DNA from: Thermoproteus uzoniensis 768-20
Lineage (GTDB): Archaea > Thermoproteota > Thermoprotei > Thermoproteales > Thermoproteaceae
Assembly (NCBI RefSeq): GCF_000193375.1
Contig: NC_015315.1
Location: 124,001-188,000, forward strand
DNA length: 64,000 nt
Reading direction: 5' to 3'
Position 1 is the first letter of the stretch, and each line of letters starts with the position of its first letter. A program made the position numbers and the translations under genes. This document shows positions 8,634-16,872 of this stretch, piece by piece. The notes under the pieces are model-generated. The model searched no databases. It was not told the origin of the DNA and worked only from the letters and a program-made list of their open reading frames with translations.

Positions 8634-9472
8634 GGCCCGTAGGGTCGTACAAGGCGGTTCTGGGCGAGAGCCCAGTCTACGACCCGCGGACGGACAGGCT
8701 CTATTGGGTAGACATAGAGGGCATGTACGTCAGATATCTGGACCTCTCCACGGGCCGGGAAGGCGGCGTGAGGACGCCCGACCTAGTAACGTCGGTCCAG
8801 CTCCACGCCGATGGGGAGCTCGCCGCCACCCTGCGCCACGGCTTCTACAGGGTGTATCTGGACGGCGGAATTGAGGAGGTGGCCCTCGTCGAGGCGGACA
8901 TGCCGCACAACAGGTTCAACGACGGGAAGTGCGACGCCGCCGGCAGATACTGGGCCGGGACCATGAATCTGGACCTAGCCACCCCGACAGGCTCCCTCTA
9001 CAGCCTCGGCCTAGATAGGAAAGTGAGGAAGCACTTGAGCGGCCTCGCCGTGTCGAACGGCATTGCCTGGAGCCTCGACTGGAAGACCATGTACCTCGTG
9101 GACACCCCCGTCAAGAGGATATACGCCCTCGACTTCGACCTGGAGAGGGGGGAGGCGTCGGGGGCCAGAACGGCCATAGACATGTCGGGCGAGGCGGGCA
9201 GGCCCGACGGGATAGCCGTGGACTCTGAGGGCCTCCTCTGGATCGCACACGCGAGGGGCGGCAGGATCTCCCGCTGGGATCCCTCCACCGGCGAGAAGGT
9301 CGAGGAGATAGAGATGCCCGTCAAGGCCGTCACGTCTCTGACCTTCGGAGGGCCGGACCTAGGCGTGTTGTACGTCACCACGGCTTCCTGGAGCGGCGAG
9401 GAGTGGAGCGGCCGCGTGATAGAGGTGGAGGTGGACGCGAGGGGCCTCGCCCCCTCCCTATGCAGATTTTAG
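8630..9472 (+). CDS. SMP-30/gluconolactonase family lactonase
   Basis: A 280-aa six-bladed beta-propeller lactonase. Metal ligands of the family are seen: Glu in LGESPVYD near the N-terminus, Asn and Asp in [16 protein letters not shown], Asn in LAVSNGIAW, and Asp in [11 protein letters not shown]. It opens the sugar lactone made by the SDR to the free aldonate. I start at GTG 8630, which overlaps the SDR stop as GTGA; the longer open frame upstream is only a shadow of the SDR. Its 3' end overlaps the converging small membrane-protein gene by 15 nt. Confidence 0.84.
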   Translation: MRPVGSYKAVLGESPVYDPRTDRLYWVDIEGMYVRYLDLSTGREGGVRTPDLVTSVQLHADGELAATLRHGFYRVYLDGGIEEVALVEADMPHNRFNDGKCDAAGRYWAGTMNLDLATPTGSLYSLGLDRKVRKHLSGLAVSNGIAWSLDWKTMYLVDTPVKRIYALDFDLERGEASGARTAIDMSGEAGRPDGIAVDSEGLLWIAHARGGRISRWDPSTGEKVEEIEMPVKAVTSLTFGGPDLGVLYVTTASWSGEEWSGRVIEVEVDARGLAPSLCRF

Positions 9473-9640
9473 GCTTCTCCTGACCGAGAAGACGACGTAG
9501 GCGAGGAAGGCCAAGTCTATAACTATCACCATCAGATCGACGTATAGGGAGGCGCCGCTGGAGAAGGGGAGCGCGAAGAGGGCTAATATCAGGATTATGA
9601 CGGCGAGCGCGTAGCCGGCGCGGCCCTGCTCCGGCGTCAT
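9458..9640 (-). CDS. Small two-helix membrane protein of the Dpp-type transport operon
   Basis: A 60-aa protein, MTPEQGRAGYALAVI onward, with two hydrophobic helices (about residues 9-26 and 32-52) and a positive tail RRSLKSA, so the ends probably face the cytoplasm. I know no family for it. Its ATG overlaps the stop of the permease gene upstream as ATGA, which makes it the fourth gene of the binding protein-permease-permease operon. A helper or stability subunit of the transporter is a fair guess and no more than that. Confidence 0.6.
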   Translation of the reverse strand: MTPEQGRAGYALAVIILILALFALPFSSGASLYVDLMVIVIDLAFLAYVVFSVRRSLKSA

Positions 9641-10506
9641 CTACGGAGCCTCGGGTTCACGATCTCCTCTATGCCGTATGCGAGCTCCATCAACGCCACC
9701 ATGTAGAGCGATATGAAGAGGACGGGGAAGAGGAGGTACCACACGGCGTTGGTGCCGTAGACCGCCCCCAGCTGTAGCGCGAAGTTTATCATGGCCCCCC
9801 AGTCGTAGTTCTTGAAGGGCAGGAGGCCCAGGTAGTACAGGCCCACCGCGGCGTATATGGCCCCCTCGACGTTGAGTATGAGGTTTATCCAGATGTAGGG
9901 CATCAGAGGCGGCAGGATTTCGCGGAACAGGATGTAGCCCGTCCCGAGGCCGAGGACGCGGGCGGCCTCTATGTAGGGCAGATTCTTGATGGCCAGAACC
10001 TGCGACCTCACGGCCCTCGCGAGGCCGGTCCAGCCCGTTATGCTCAGTATGCCGGCCAGCACTAGGGGGTTTTCGGTCTTTATCATGGTGGCTATTATGA
10101 CGACGAGGAGCAGGCTGGGTATGGTCAAGAGGGTGTCCGTTATCCACATAAGCACAGCGTCGACGTATCTACCGAGGTAGCCGGCGACGACGCCGACGGC
10201 CAGCCCTATCAAGGTGGTGAAGAGTCCGGCGAGGAAGCTGACCTCGAGGACGAACGGCGCGCCGTTAACTATATCCACCAATATGCCCTCCCCCGTCATG
10301 TCGGTGCCGAGCCACATAGACGGCGGCCAGGGCTGCGGCGGGAGCAGTATCTCCGACTGGTTGGGAAAAGACACTGGCTTGTACGGGAGCAACACGGGGC
10401 CCACCGCGGCCATGACCACGTAGGCTATTATCACCAGGAGCCCGAACCTCGCCGGAAGGCTACGCCAGATGAGGGAGAAATTTCTCTTTATGCTGGCGGT
10501 CTTCAT
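9637..10506 (-). CDS. ABC transporter permease, DppC/OppC type
   Basis: A 289-aa inner-membrane permease of the peptide/nickel (Opp/Dpp) family, which in hyperthermophilic archaea often carries oligosaccharides. It has the long N-terminal extension with one helix (RFGLLVIIAYVVMAAVGPVLL), a core of about five further helices, and an EAA loop, IEAARVLGLGTGYILFREIL. The frame allows a GTG at 10509, but ATG 10506 overlaps the upstream stop as TGATG and gives the tight coupling seen in the rest of the operon. It pairs with the DppB-type subunit. Confidence 0.88.
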   Translation of the reverse strand: MKTASIKRNFSLIWRSLPARFGLLVIIAYVVMAAVGPVLLPYKPVSFPNQSEILLPPQPWPPSMWLGTDMTGEGILVDIVNGAPFVLEVSFLAGLFTTLIGLAVGVVAGYLGRYVDAVLMWITDTLLTIPSLLLVVIIATMIKTENPLVLAGILSITGWTGLARAVRSQVLAIKNLPYIEAARVLGLGTGYILFREILPPLMPYIWINLILNVEGAIYAAVGLYYLGLLPFKNYDWGAMINFALQLGAVYGTNAVWYLLFPVLFISLYMVALMELAYGIEEIVNPRLRR

Positions 10507-11546
10507 CACCCAACCCTCACTCTGGGGTCTATCAAGGAATACGTCAAGTCGGCCACTATCATCCCGACCGCTATGGCGACCACTATGATGAACAAAATGC
10601 CCATCGCAAGGAGCCAGTCGCTGTTGGTCAAGGAGCTGACGTAGAGGCTACCCACTCCGGGATAGGCGAAGGTCTGCTCGACGAAGACCGATCCGGCGAA
10701 GGAGAAGCCGATAGATATTATCAGCGATGTGTAGAGCGGCAGTATGGCGTTGCGGCCCACGTATCTGCTCCTTATATAGCTCGACGGAAGCCCTCTAGCC
10801 TCGGCGTACGTCACGTAGTCCTCGCCCAACTGCGATATCACGTTGCCCCTCATGGCAAGTGCCCAGCCGCCGAAGGTGGCGAAGAAGAGGGTGAATATGG
10901 GCATCGCGGCGTGGTGCAACACGCTTAGGATAAACGGCAGGTTAAGGCCCGGCGTGACGTTGACCCCGTAGGCGCCAGAGGTGGGTACAATACGTAGATA
11001 GAAGCCGAAGAACATGAGGAAGAGGGCAGCGTATATATAGACCGGTATAGCCCTCTTGACAGTTATGAACTGGGTGAGGACTTGGTCCAGCTTCTTGCCT
11101 CTGTTGTACGCCATCAGCTGGCCTAAATACACTCCTATAAAGAAGTTCAAGATATTCGCCGTAGCCACCACGAATAGGGTCCACGGAAGCGCCGATCCTA
11201 TCAACAGAGTGACCGGCTCTATGTATATCAAAGAAATACCCCAATTTCCTCTAAGTATATTGTATATGTATTTCAAGACATTTATGACAGGATTACCGTG
11301 CGGCAGAAAGGTCTCTAGATACGCCACGATCTGCTCGTACTGTTGCTGAGACAGAGTCCCGCTTAGAAGCGAGCCTCTAGAGGCCACGAGCCCGCCGCCT
11401 TGGGTAGGCACTAGACCTAACTGATTGAGCAGATAGTCTATCGGCTTCAGCGGAGAGTACTCGAAAAGTATATATGTTAATAATAGAACAAAAAATATAG
11501 TAGATATAGCAATTCCAATTCTTCTAGCTAGGTATTTCCAATTCAC
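10506..11546 (-). CDS. ABC transporter permease, DppB/OppB type
   Basis: A 346-aa membrane subunit with the N-terminal helix (IGIAISTIFFVLLLTYILFE), a long extracellular loop of about 100 residues, five core helices and the EAA loop YAEARGLPSSYIRSRYVGR that docks to the ATPase. It starts with GTG at 11546, 28 nt after the binding-protein stop. The first 90 bases are strikingly AT-rich compared with the remainder. Together with DppC it forms the channel of the transporter. Confidence 0.88.
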   Translation of the reverse strand: MNWKYLARRIGIAISTIFFVLLLTYILFEYSPLKPIDYLLNQLGLVPTQGGGLVASRGSLLSGTLSQQQYEQIVAYLETFLPHGNPVINVLKYIYNILRGNWGISLIYIEPVTLLIGSALPWTLFVVATANILNFFIGVYLGQLMAYNRGKKLDQVLTQFITVKRAIPVYIYAALFLMFFGFYLRIVPTSGAYGVNVTPGLNLPFILSVLHHAAMPIFTLFFATFGGWALAMRGNVISQLGEDYVTYAEARGLPSSYIRSRYVGRNAILPLYTSLIISIGFSFAGSVFVEQTFAYPGVGSLYVSSLTNSDWLLAMGILFIIVVAIAVGMIVADLTYSLIDPRVRVG

Positions 11547-11574
11547 AAAAAGAAAAAATCTATTATTTAAAAAT
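11547..11574 (-). terminator. T-rich spacer with possible terminator and internal promoter
   Basis: Between the binding-protein stop and the permease GTG the minus strand reads a TATA-like TTTTTAAATAAT followed by runs of six and five T. Archaeal RNA polymerase can release at T-runs, so most transcripts may stop after the abundant binding protein, while the TATA-like core could restart weak permease transcription. Confidence 0.35.
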
Positions 11575-13683
11575 TTATCTCCTCCGCAACGCCAGTACCG
11601 CCACTACTATTATGACTACTATTAGGAGGCCTATTACGCCCCATACCCAAGACGGCACTGCAGAGACAGTAGTGGTGACGGGCACAGTCGTCGTAGTGCC
11701 CGATATCACAGTAGTCGAGTAGGTGGTGGTGACTGTCATAGTCGCAGGAGTCGTCGTGGTTGTGGTGGTCATGGCGGCCTTAGGCTTCACTGACGTCACT
11801 ATGCTCCACCAGAAGGGTCCTCCTATCTCCAGCGAAGGCGTCTCGGCCCAGACCCAGCTGTCGCTCGGCGGGAACTGTAGGTATTGGTCGTTGTACCAGA
11901 CCATTGCGTACGGCGTGTAGAGGTGTATGAACCACGGGAAGTTGTTGGCCAGCCAGGCGTATATGGCGATGCAGTCTATCTGAGCCGTGTAGTTGCCCGG
12001 CGCGCTGCTGGAGCAGATTCCCAGTATTGAGTTCCCGCCGAACAGACGTACGGGAGTGCCCGCGGGTATTACGGTGCCGTTTGGCAACTTCAGCGATATG
12101 GGCAGTTGGACCACGCCGTTCCAGTGGGTGATGTTTATGGGATAGCCCTCGAAGTAGCCGTTTACGGGGAACAGCGACGGCACGATTATGGAGAAGCCAG
12201 GCGTCATGTAGCGGAACAGCAGAGCGTACTTATCGGCGTCTGTTGTGACTACCTTGGGCCACGCCGCGTCGGGGAATATATAGATCGAAGTGCTTATGCC
12301 GAAGTTGGTCAGCTGGCTGGCTATCGTGGAGAGCACGGCCATGGTCTGCGGGTTGGAGGCGTCGCCGGAGCCTATGTAGATCGTCAAGGTGAACGGCTTG
12401 CCGTCTGGCGTGTACCAGGTGTTGCCCACCTTCTTGAAGCCGACCGACTCCAGCAACTGCGCAGCCTTTTGCGGGTCGTATGTGTAGTTGATCAGAGGCA
12501 ATCCGGCTATTTGGAAGTATTGATCCATGACGGCGCGCGCGTGCGGGTTTATCGCCGGCGATACTAACGTGTTTAGCGGCGTGAACGGCGGGGTGTACGG
12601 CGGGCCCGCCGCCTGTACGGCGGCGTTTATGTCTATGGCGTATATTATCGCCTGTCTGACCTGAGTGTAGTTGATATAGGGCCACAAGAAGTTGAAGTAT
12701 AGGCCGAAGCCCGGCGCGCCTGTCAGCAAGGCGTAGTGGTTATACGGGTTCTGGAGCAACTGCGACGATATGCTCGGCGGGAAGGAGCCTACATACACGG
12801 TTATCTGGCCGGACTTCAGGGCCGGTATGAGCTGTGCCGTGGAGCCGAACTGATATACAACTACGTAGTCTATTGCTATCTTGTTCGCCGCCCAGTAGTA
12901 CGGGTTCTTGCACAAGACGTACTCGGCCGGCGTCACCTTGCACACGTAGAAGGGCCCGTTCATGGGCGGCGGGAATGTGAACTGCGGCTTATACTGCTTG
13001 AAATACTGGAACATCTGCCTCGCATACGCAGTGCCGTTCTGTATCTCCGCAGGGGTCCCTACGCCGAAGTTCGCCGCATATAGGATATTCCAATAATTAG
13101 ATATATTATCAACTAATGGTTTCCATATTTTATAATTTATAAACATCGGAAGTCCTCCATTGCTTATTATATAGAATATTATTAGATTAGTGTTATTTAC
13201 CGGGAAGGAGCCCGGCGGGACTAGGATCGAACAGGTGTAGTTGTTGATTATGGTGACGTTGCCCAACGCGTCGAAGAACAACGACTGTATTAGGTTCTGG
13301 GCCCAGACATCCCAGCACGTGAATGGCGTGCCGTCGCTCCAGCCCGTCTTGCGGAGATGTATGGTTATGTTGACCCAGCCGGCCAACGGGCCGCTGGTGA
13401 TCCACTGGATGGTCCAGTTATCTGCAAGATCCGGTATCCACTGGCCGCTACTGAGGTTGTACAGGGCGAGGTATGCGTAGGTGAGGCCGTACTGCTTCCA
13501 GGAGGGGCTGAAGACGTTGGGGTTATAGCTAGCGTTGGAGAGCAAAGGCGTCGAGGTGATGATCGCGGTGTACAGCGTGTTCTGGGGGGTCATCGGCGGC
13601 AGGGACTGGGCGGCCGCCGGGCGTAGCATAAGCGCGGCCGCTAACGCCAGTGCTATCACGATAAACAGATTTATTCTTTCCAT
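11575..13683 (-). CDS. ABC transporter substrate-binding protein, family 5 (Opp/Dpp type)
   Basis: A 702-aa extracellular binding protein. The N-terminus is a signal peptide (MERINLFIVIALALAAALM, cleavage probably after AAA), followed by the family-5 solute-binding fold with the motif WSDGTPFTCWDVW. After residue about 640 comes a Thr-rich linker, then a single membrane helix (VWGVIGLLIVVIIVVAVLAL) and RRR, so the protein is tethered to the membrane by its C-terminus. I take ATG 13683 rather than the TTG three codons earlier; a TATA core at 13702-13710 fits. Substrate unknown, but the sugar-acid cluster next door points to oligosaccharides. Confidence 0.88.
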   Translation of the reverse strand: MERINLFIVIALALAAALMLRPAAAQSLPPMTPQNTLYTAIITSTPLLSNASYNPNVFSPSWKQYGLTYAYLALYNLSSGQWIPDLADNWTIQWITSGPLAGWVNITIHLRKTGWSDGTPFTCWDVWAQNLIQSLFFDALGNVTIINNYTCSILVPPGSFPVNNTNLIIFYIISNGGLPMFINYKIWKPLVDNISNYWNILYAANFGVGTPAEIQNGTAYARQMFQYFKQYKPQFTFPPPMNGPFYVCKVTPAEYVLCKNPYYWAANKIAIDYVVVYQFGSTAQLIPALKSGQITVYVGSFPPSISSQLLQNPYNHYALLTGAPGFGLYFNFLWPYINYTQVRQAIIYAIDINAAVQAAGPPYTPPFTPLNTLVSPAINPHARAVMDQYFQIAGLPLINYTYDPQKAAQLLESVGFKKVGNTWYTPDGKPFTLTIYIGSGDASNPQTMAVLSTIASQLTNFGISTSIYIFPDAAWPKVVTTDADKYALLFRYMTPGFSIIVPSLFPVNGYFEGYPINITHWNGVVQLPISLKLPNGTVIPAGTPVRLFGGNSILGICSSSAPGNYTAQIDCIAIYAWLANNFPWFIHLYTPYAMVWYNDQYLQFPPSDSWVWAETPSLEIGGPFWWSIVTSVKPKAAMTTTTTTTPATMTVTTTYSTTVISGTTTTVPVTTTVSAVPSWVWGVIGLLIVVIIVVAVLALRRR

Positions 13684-13787
13684 GTAGCTCAAGTCCGCTT
13701 AACTTTTTAAATCTTTTCTATAATGTAAATATAAAATATATATTTGTATACATTTTGTGCTTATATAGTTTTGCGATGTCGGCCTCC

Positions 13788-14816
13788 ATGGTCAAGGTGA
13801 AGGAGGTGGGGAGGCTCCCCGTGGATCTGCCGGGGGGCCTCGCGTGGAACCCCGGGGTCATACTGAGGGAGGACATGTTCGCGTTCCAGATAGTGCCGGG
13901 CTCCAGGGGGGACTACGCCGTGTTGTACGCCCGCGGCGCGGTGGTCGCTCTGGCCGACAACGTGAGGTCGTTCGAACGCGACGTCGATTACTCCAACATA
14001 ACGGGCTCCCAGATAGTCGGCGGGGTCTACTTCTTCGGCGGCGGCGAGGTGGCCCAGTACAATCTCTGGTCTCCCTGCTCCCACCCGACAGAGCTCTGCG
14101 TGCCTTGGATAGGCGTGTACGACGGGACTTTGCGGGTTCTGAAGGTGCCCAGCGGCAGTTGCGGCAACATGAACTTGACGGGGGTCGCCTTCGACGGCAG
14201 GTACTACTACGCGGTGGGGGGCGGCAACTATCCGCCCTATGGGCCCGACGGGCTGATCCACTTCACGGGCGTCGTCGTGTTGGACAAGTACTTCAGGATA
14301 AGGGGCTACGGCCTCATAGACGTCGTGGATACCGCGGGGAACAAGCTCGGGATGTACCGGTCGGGCTCTAAGGCCTACGCCGGGGGCTGGATATACACGT
14401 TGGCCTACGACGTGGAGAGGAGGGGGCTTCTGTACCTCGAGAGGGTTAGGTTTAGGCCGTCGCCGGACCTCTGCCAGAGGACGCCGTCCATGAGGCCGGA
14501 GTACGTGTCCACAGTTGCGGAGGACTTCGACGGGAGCGCGGCGCCTGTACTGGCCGACGACCTCTCAGCGGCCTATTGGGACGGACGCCGCGTGAAGTGG
14601 AGGGGGCAGTCCGTCGAGGCCCCGACGGCTCCATATATAAGGATAGCGGCGGGGAGGCTTGTCGTGGCCTACAACGACGGCGGCGAGTTCCGCGTGGAGA
14701 GCCCCGTCAAGTTCAGGAGCGCCGGCATGGGCTTCGTGGACTGGAGCGGCGCCGCCATACTCTTCGAGGGCTTCGGGAAGGGGTCCAGGATATATTACGT
14801 GGACCTAGAGCTTTAG
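13788..14816 (+). CDS. Hypothetical protein, likely repeat/propeller fold
   Basis: I do not recognise this 342-aa protein. It has no signal peptide or membrane helix and is rich in short beta-like segments with Gly-Asp turns (FDGRYYYAVGGG, GGVYFFGGGEVA, YWDGRRVKWRG), which resembles a beta-propeller. Cysteines cluster at SPCSHPTELC and SGSCGN. ATG 13788 (MVKVKEVG) is preferred over ATG 13776 since TTATATA at 13761-13767 lies 24 nt before it. It is alone on the plus strand inside the Dpp-type transporter locus, between the binding-protein gene and the ATPase genes, and its 3' end overlaps the ATPase gene by 12 nt. Confidence 0.6.
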   Translation: MVKVKEVGRLPVDLPGGLAWNPGVILREDMFAFQIVPGSRGDYAVLYARGAVVALADNVRSFERDVDYSNITGSQIVGGVYFFGGGEVAQYNLWSPCSHPTELCVPWIGVYDGTLRVLKVPSGSCGNMNLTGVAFDGRYYYAVGGGNYPPYGPDGLIHFTGVVVLDKYFRIRGYGLIDVVDTAGNKLGMYRSGSKAYAGGWIYTLAYDVERRGLLYLERVRFRPSPDLCQRTPSMRPEYVSTVAEDFDGSAAPVLADDLSAAYWDGRRVKWRGQSVEAPTAPYIRIAAGRLVVAYNDGGEFRVESPVKFRSAGMGFVDWSGAAILFEGFGKGSRIYYVDLEL

Positions 14817-15614
14817 CGGCCTCCTAACGTCCGGCACCGACTCGACCAGCTGTTTTGTGTAGGCCGACTTGGGGCTCTTGACTACTGACTCTATGTCGCC
14901 CTCCTCGACTATCACGCCGCCGTGCATAACCACCGCCCTCCCGCCCCCTGCCTTGTAGGCGAGGTACCTCGCTATGGCCAAGTCGTGGGTTATGAAGAGC
15001 AACGACATGCCGAGCTTCCTCTTCAGCTCGGCCAAGACGTCAAGTATGCTTATCCTGAGCGAGGCATCTATCATGGTGACGGGCTCGTCGGCCACCAGCA
15101 ACTTCGGCCCGGTGGCGAGGGCCCTAGCTATGGCGACTCTCTGCCTCTGGCCCCCCGACAGCTGGTGTGGATACTTGTCGAGGAATAGGCTGGGCGGCTT
15201 AAGCCCCACGAGGTCCAACAGCCTCTCGGCCGCGCCCTCGACGTCGTCTGAGCCCCAGCGCCTGAGGGGGGCCGCCAACGCCTCCCTCACGGTTAAACTG
15301 GGGTCTAGGCTCGAGTAGGGGTCTTGCGGGACCCACTGCACGGCGCGGCGGAACTCGGCGTAGTCCCTGCCCCTCAGCTTATAGATGTCCTGCCCCCTAT
15401 ACAGGGCATGGCCCGACGTGGGCTTCTGGAGGCCCAGCACGACTCTGCCCATCGTCGTCTTGCCCGAGCCGCTCTCCCCGACGACCAGGATCACGTCGCC
15501 GTCGTTGATTGTCAACGACACGCCGTCTAGCGCCTTCACAACCCTCTTCTTCATTAGGCCGGCGCTCTCCTCGAAGTACACCTTGACGTCCCTAAGCTCT
15601 ACGAGGGGCTCCAT
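14805..15614 (-). CDS. ABC transporter ATPase, DppF/OppF type
   Basis: A 269-aa ATPase with Walker A GESGSGKTT, signature LSGGQRQRVAIARAL, Walker B KLLVADEP and switch His in FITHDLAIAR. It is shorter than the DppD-type partner and lacks the C-terminal Cys-rich tail. ATG 15614 (MEPLVELRD) is chosen over the GTG three codons before it; it lies within the end of the dppD-like gene, so the two are coupled. It should power the permease pair at 9637-11546. Confidence 0.87.
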   Translation of the reverse strand: MEPLVELRDVKVYFEESAGLMKKRVVKALDGVSLTINDGDVILVVGESGSGKTTMGRVVLGLQKPTSGHALYRGQDIYKLRGRDYAEFRRAVQWVPQDPYSSLDPSLTVREALAAPLRRWGSDDVEGAAERLLDLVGLKPPSLFLDKYPHQLSGGQRQRVAIARALATGPKLLVADEPVTMIDASLRISILDVLAELKRKLGMSLLFITHDLAIARYLAYKAGGGRAVVMHGGVIVEEGDIESVVKSPKSAYTKQLVESVPDVRRPLKL

Positions 15615-16567
15615 AGGAAACACGCCACCTTTCTATTATCGACGGAGCTCAGAGCGGGCTCCCTCTCCCTACAGACCTCCTTTACATAGGGGCAACGGGG
15701 CCAGAAGGGACAGCCCCTTATCTCCTCCACCATGCTGGGCGGCTCGCCTCTTATGGGCTTCACCGACGCGACGTCGGCGTAGAGAGACGGTATCGATGAT
15801 ATGAGGGCGGACACGTAGGGGTGGAGGGGCTCGTATATCACGCCGTCGGTTGGGCCGACCTCCACGACCTTCCCCGCGTACATGACGGCCACTCTATCTG
15901 CCAGGGAAGGCATTAGGGACACGTCGTGCGTTATGAACACTATGGCCACGCCGAGCTTCTTGTTCACCTGCTTTATAGCCCTCAGAATCCCCGCCTGCGT
16001 CACCACGTCGAGAGCCGACGTGGGCTCGTCGAGGATCAACACCTCGGGCTCTAACAGGAGGGAGAGCGCTATCAAGACGCGTTGCTTCATCCCGCCGGAC
16101 AGCTGGTGTGGATAGAGCTTGAGCACCCTCTCGGGGTCGAGCCCGGTCATGGCCACGAGCTCCCTGGCCCTCCGCTCGACCTCAGACCTGTCGCCCAGCC
16201 CGTGCGCCTTCCCTGTGTCGAAGAAGTGATCTAGGACTCTCATGGTCGGGTTCAGCGCGTTCTGGCTGGCCTGCGGCACGTAGGCGATGCGGCGCCATCT
16301 ATACTCCCTATCGAATACGGACTGATCCAGCGACAGTATATCCACCCCATCTAGGATCACCTTGCCCGACACGAGGCGGGCCGGCGGCTTGAGTATCCGC
16401 ATCACGGCGTGCGCCAACGTGCTCTTGCCCGAGCCGCTCTCGCCCACAAGCCCCAATATCTCGCCACGCTCCACGTCGAGGTCGACGCCCCTCAGCGCCT
16501 TGACTTCGAGGCCTAGGTCCGGCATCCGGTAGACGACCCTCAAATCTCTGATCTCCATCAACGCCAC
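15599..16567 (-). CDS. ABC transporter ATPase, DppD/OppD type
   Basis: A 322-aa ATPase with Walker A GESGSGKST, signature LSGGMKQRVLIALSL, Walker B VLILDEPTSALD and switch FITHDVS. The C-terminal extension carries the oligopeptide-transport Cys motif, CPFWPRCPYVKEVC then ACFLW, which in some relatives holds an iron-sulfur cluster. The start could be GTG 16567 or ATG 16558 (MEIRDLRVVY); TATA-like AAATTAATA at about 16588-16596 is 25 nt from the GTG, so I keep 16567. First gene of the two-ATPase unit. Confidence 0.87.
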   Translation of the reverse strand: MALMEIRDLRVVYRMPDLGLEVKALRGVDLDVERGEILGLVGESGSGKSTLAHAVMRILKPPARLVSGKVILDGVDILSLDQSVFDREYRWRRIAYVPQASQNALNPTMRVLDHFFDTGKAHGLGDRSEVERRARELVAMTGLDPERVLKLYPHQLSGGMKQRVLIALSLLLEPEVLILDEPTSALDVVTQAGILRAIKQVNKKLGVAIVFITHDVSLMPSLADRVAVMYAGKVVEVGPTDGVIYEPLHPYVSALISSIPSLYADVASVKPIRGEPPSMVEEIRGCPFWPRCPYVKEVCREREPALSSVDNRKVACFLWSPS

Positions 16568-16662
16568 GCCACCTCATCGTTGACACTATTAATTTGCTTT
16601 GCTCTACAATAGTCGCCTATCCGCTATAGATCAAAGCCCCTCGCTATGTATATGTATACTAT

Positions 16663-16872
16663 TTACGACGACAAGATCTTCAGGCGTGTTTCCTCCTTGA
16701 CCGGCATCTTCCCGGCCATGACCTTCATCTTTATCCTGTAGATCTGGTACTTGTCCTCAGGGCTGTACTTGGGCGGGTGGGGCACCTCTAGAGGCCCCCC
16801 GCACTTAGGGCAGACGTCCTTCCTCAGCGTATACGCGCCGCATTTGGCGCAACGCCGTAATAGAGATCTCAT
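16663..16872 (-). CDS. nop10: Ribosome biogenesis protein Nop10
   Basis: A 69-aa core protein of the H/ACA ribonucleoprotein that makes pseudouridine in rRNA. The N-terminal zinc ribbon has CAKCGAYTL and CPKCGGPL. The C-terminal part, PHPPKYSPEDKYQIYRIKMK, is the conserved Nop10 segment that contacts Cbf5. The gene starts by overlap with the stop of aIF2-alpha, an association common in archaea. Confidence 0.92.
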   Translation of the reverse strand: MRSLLRRCAKCGAYTLRKDVCPKCGGPLEVPHPPKYSPEDKYQIYRIKMKVMAGKMPVKEETRLKILSS

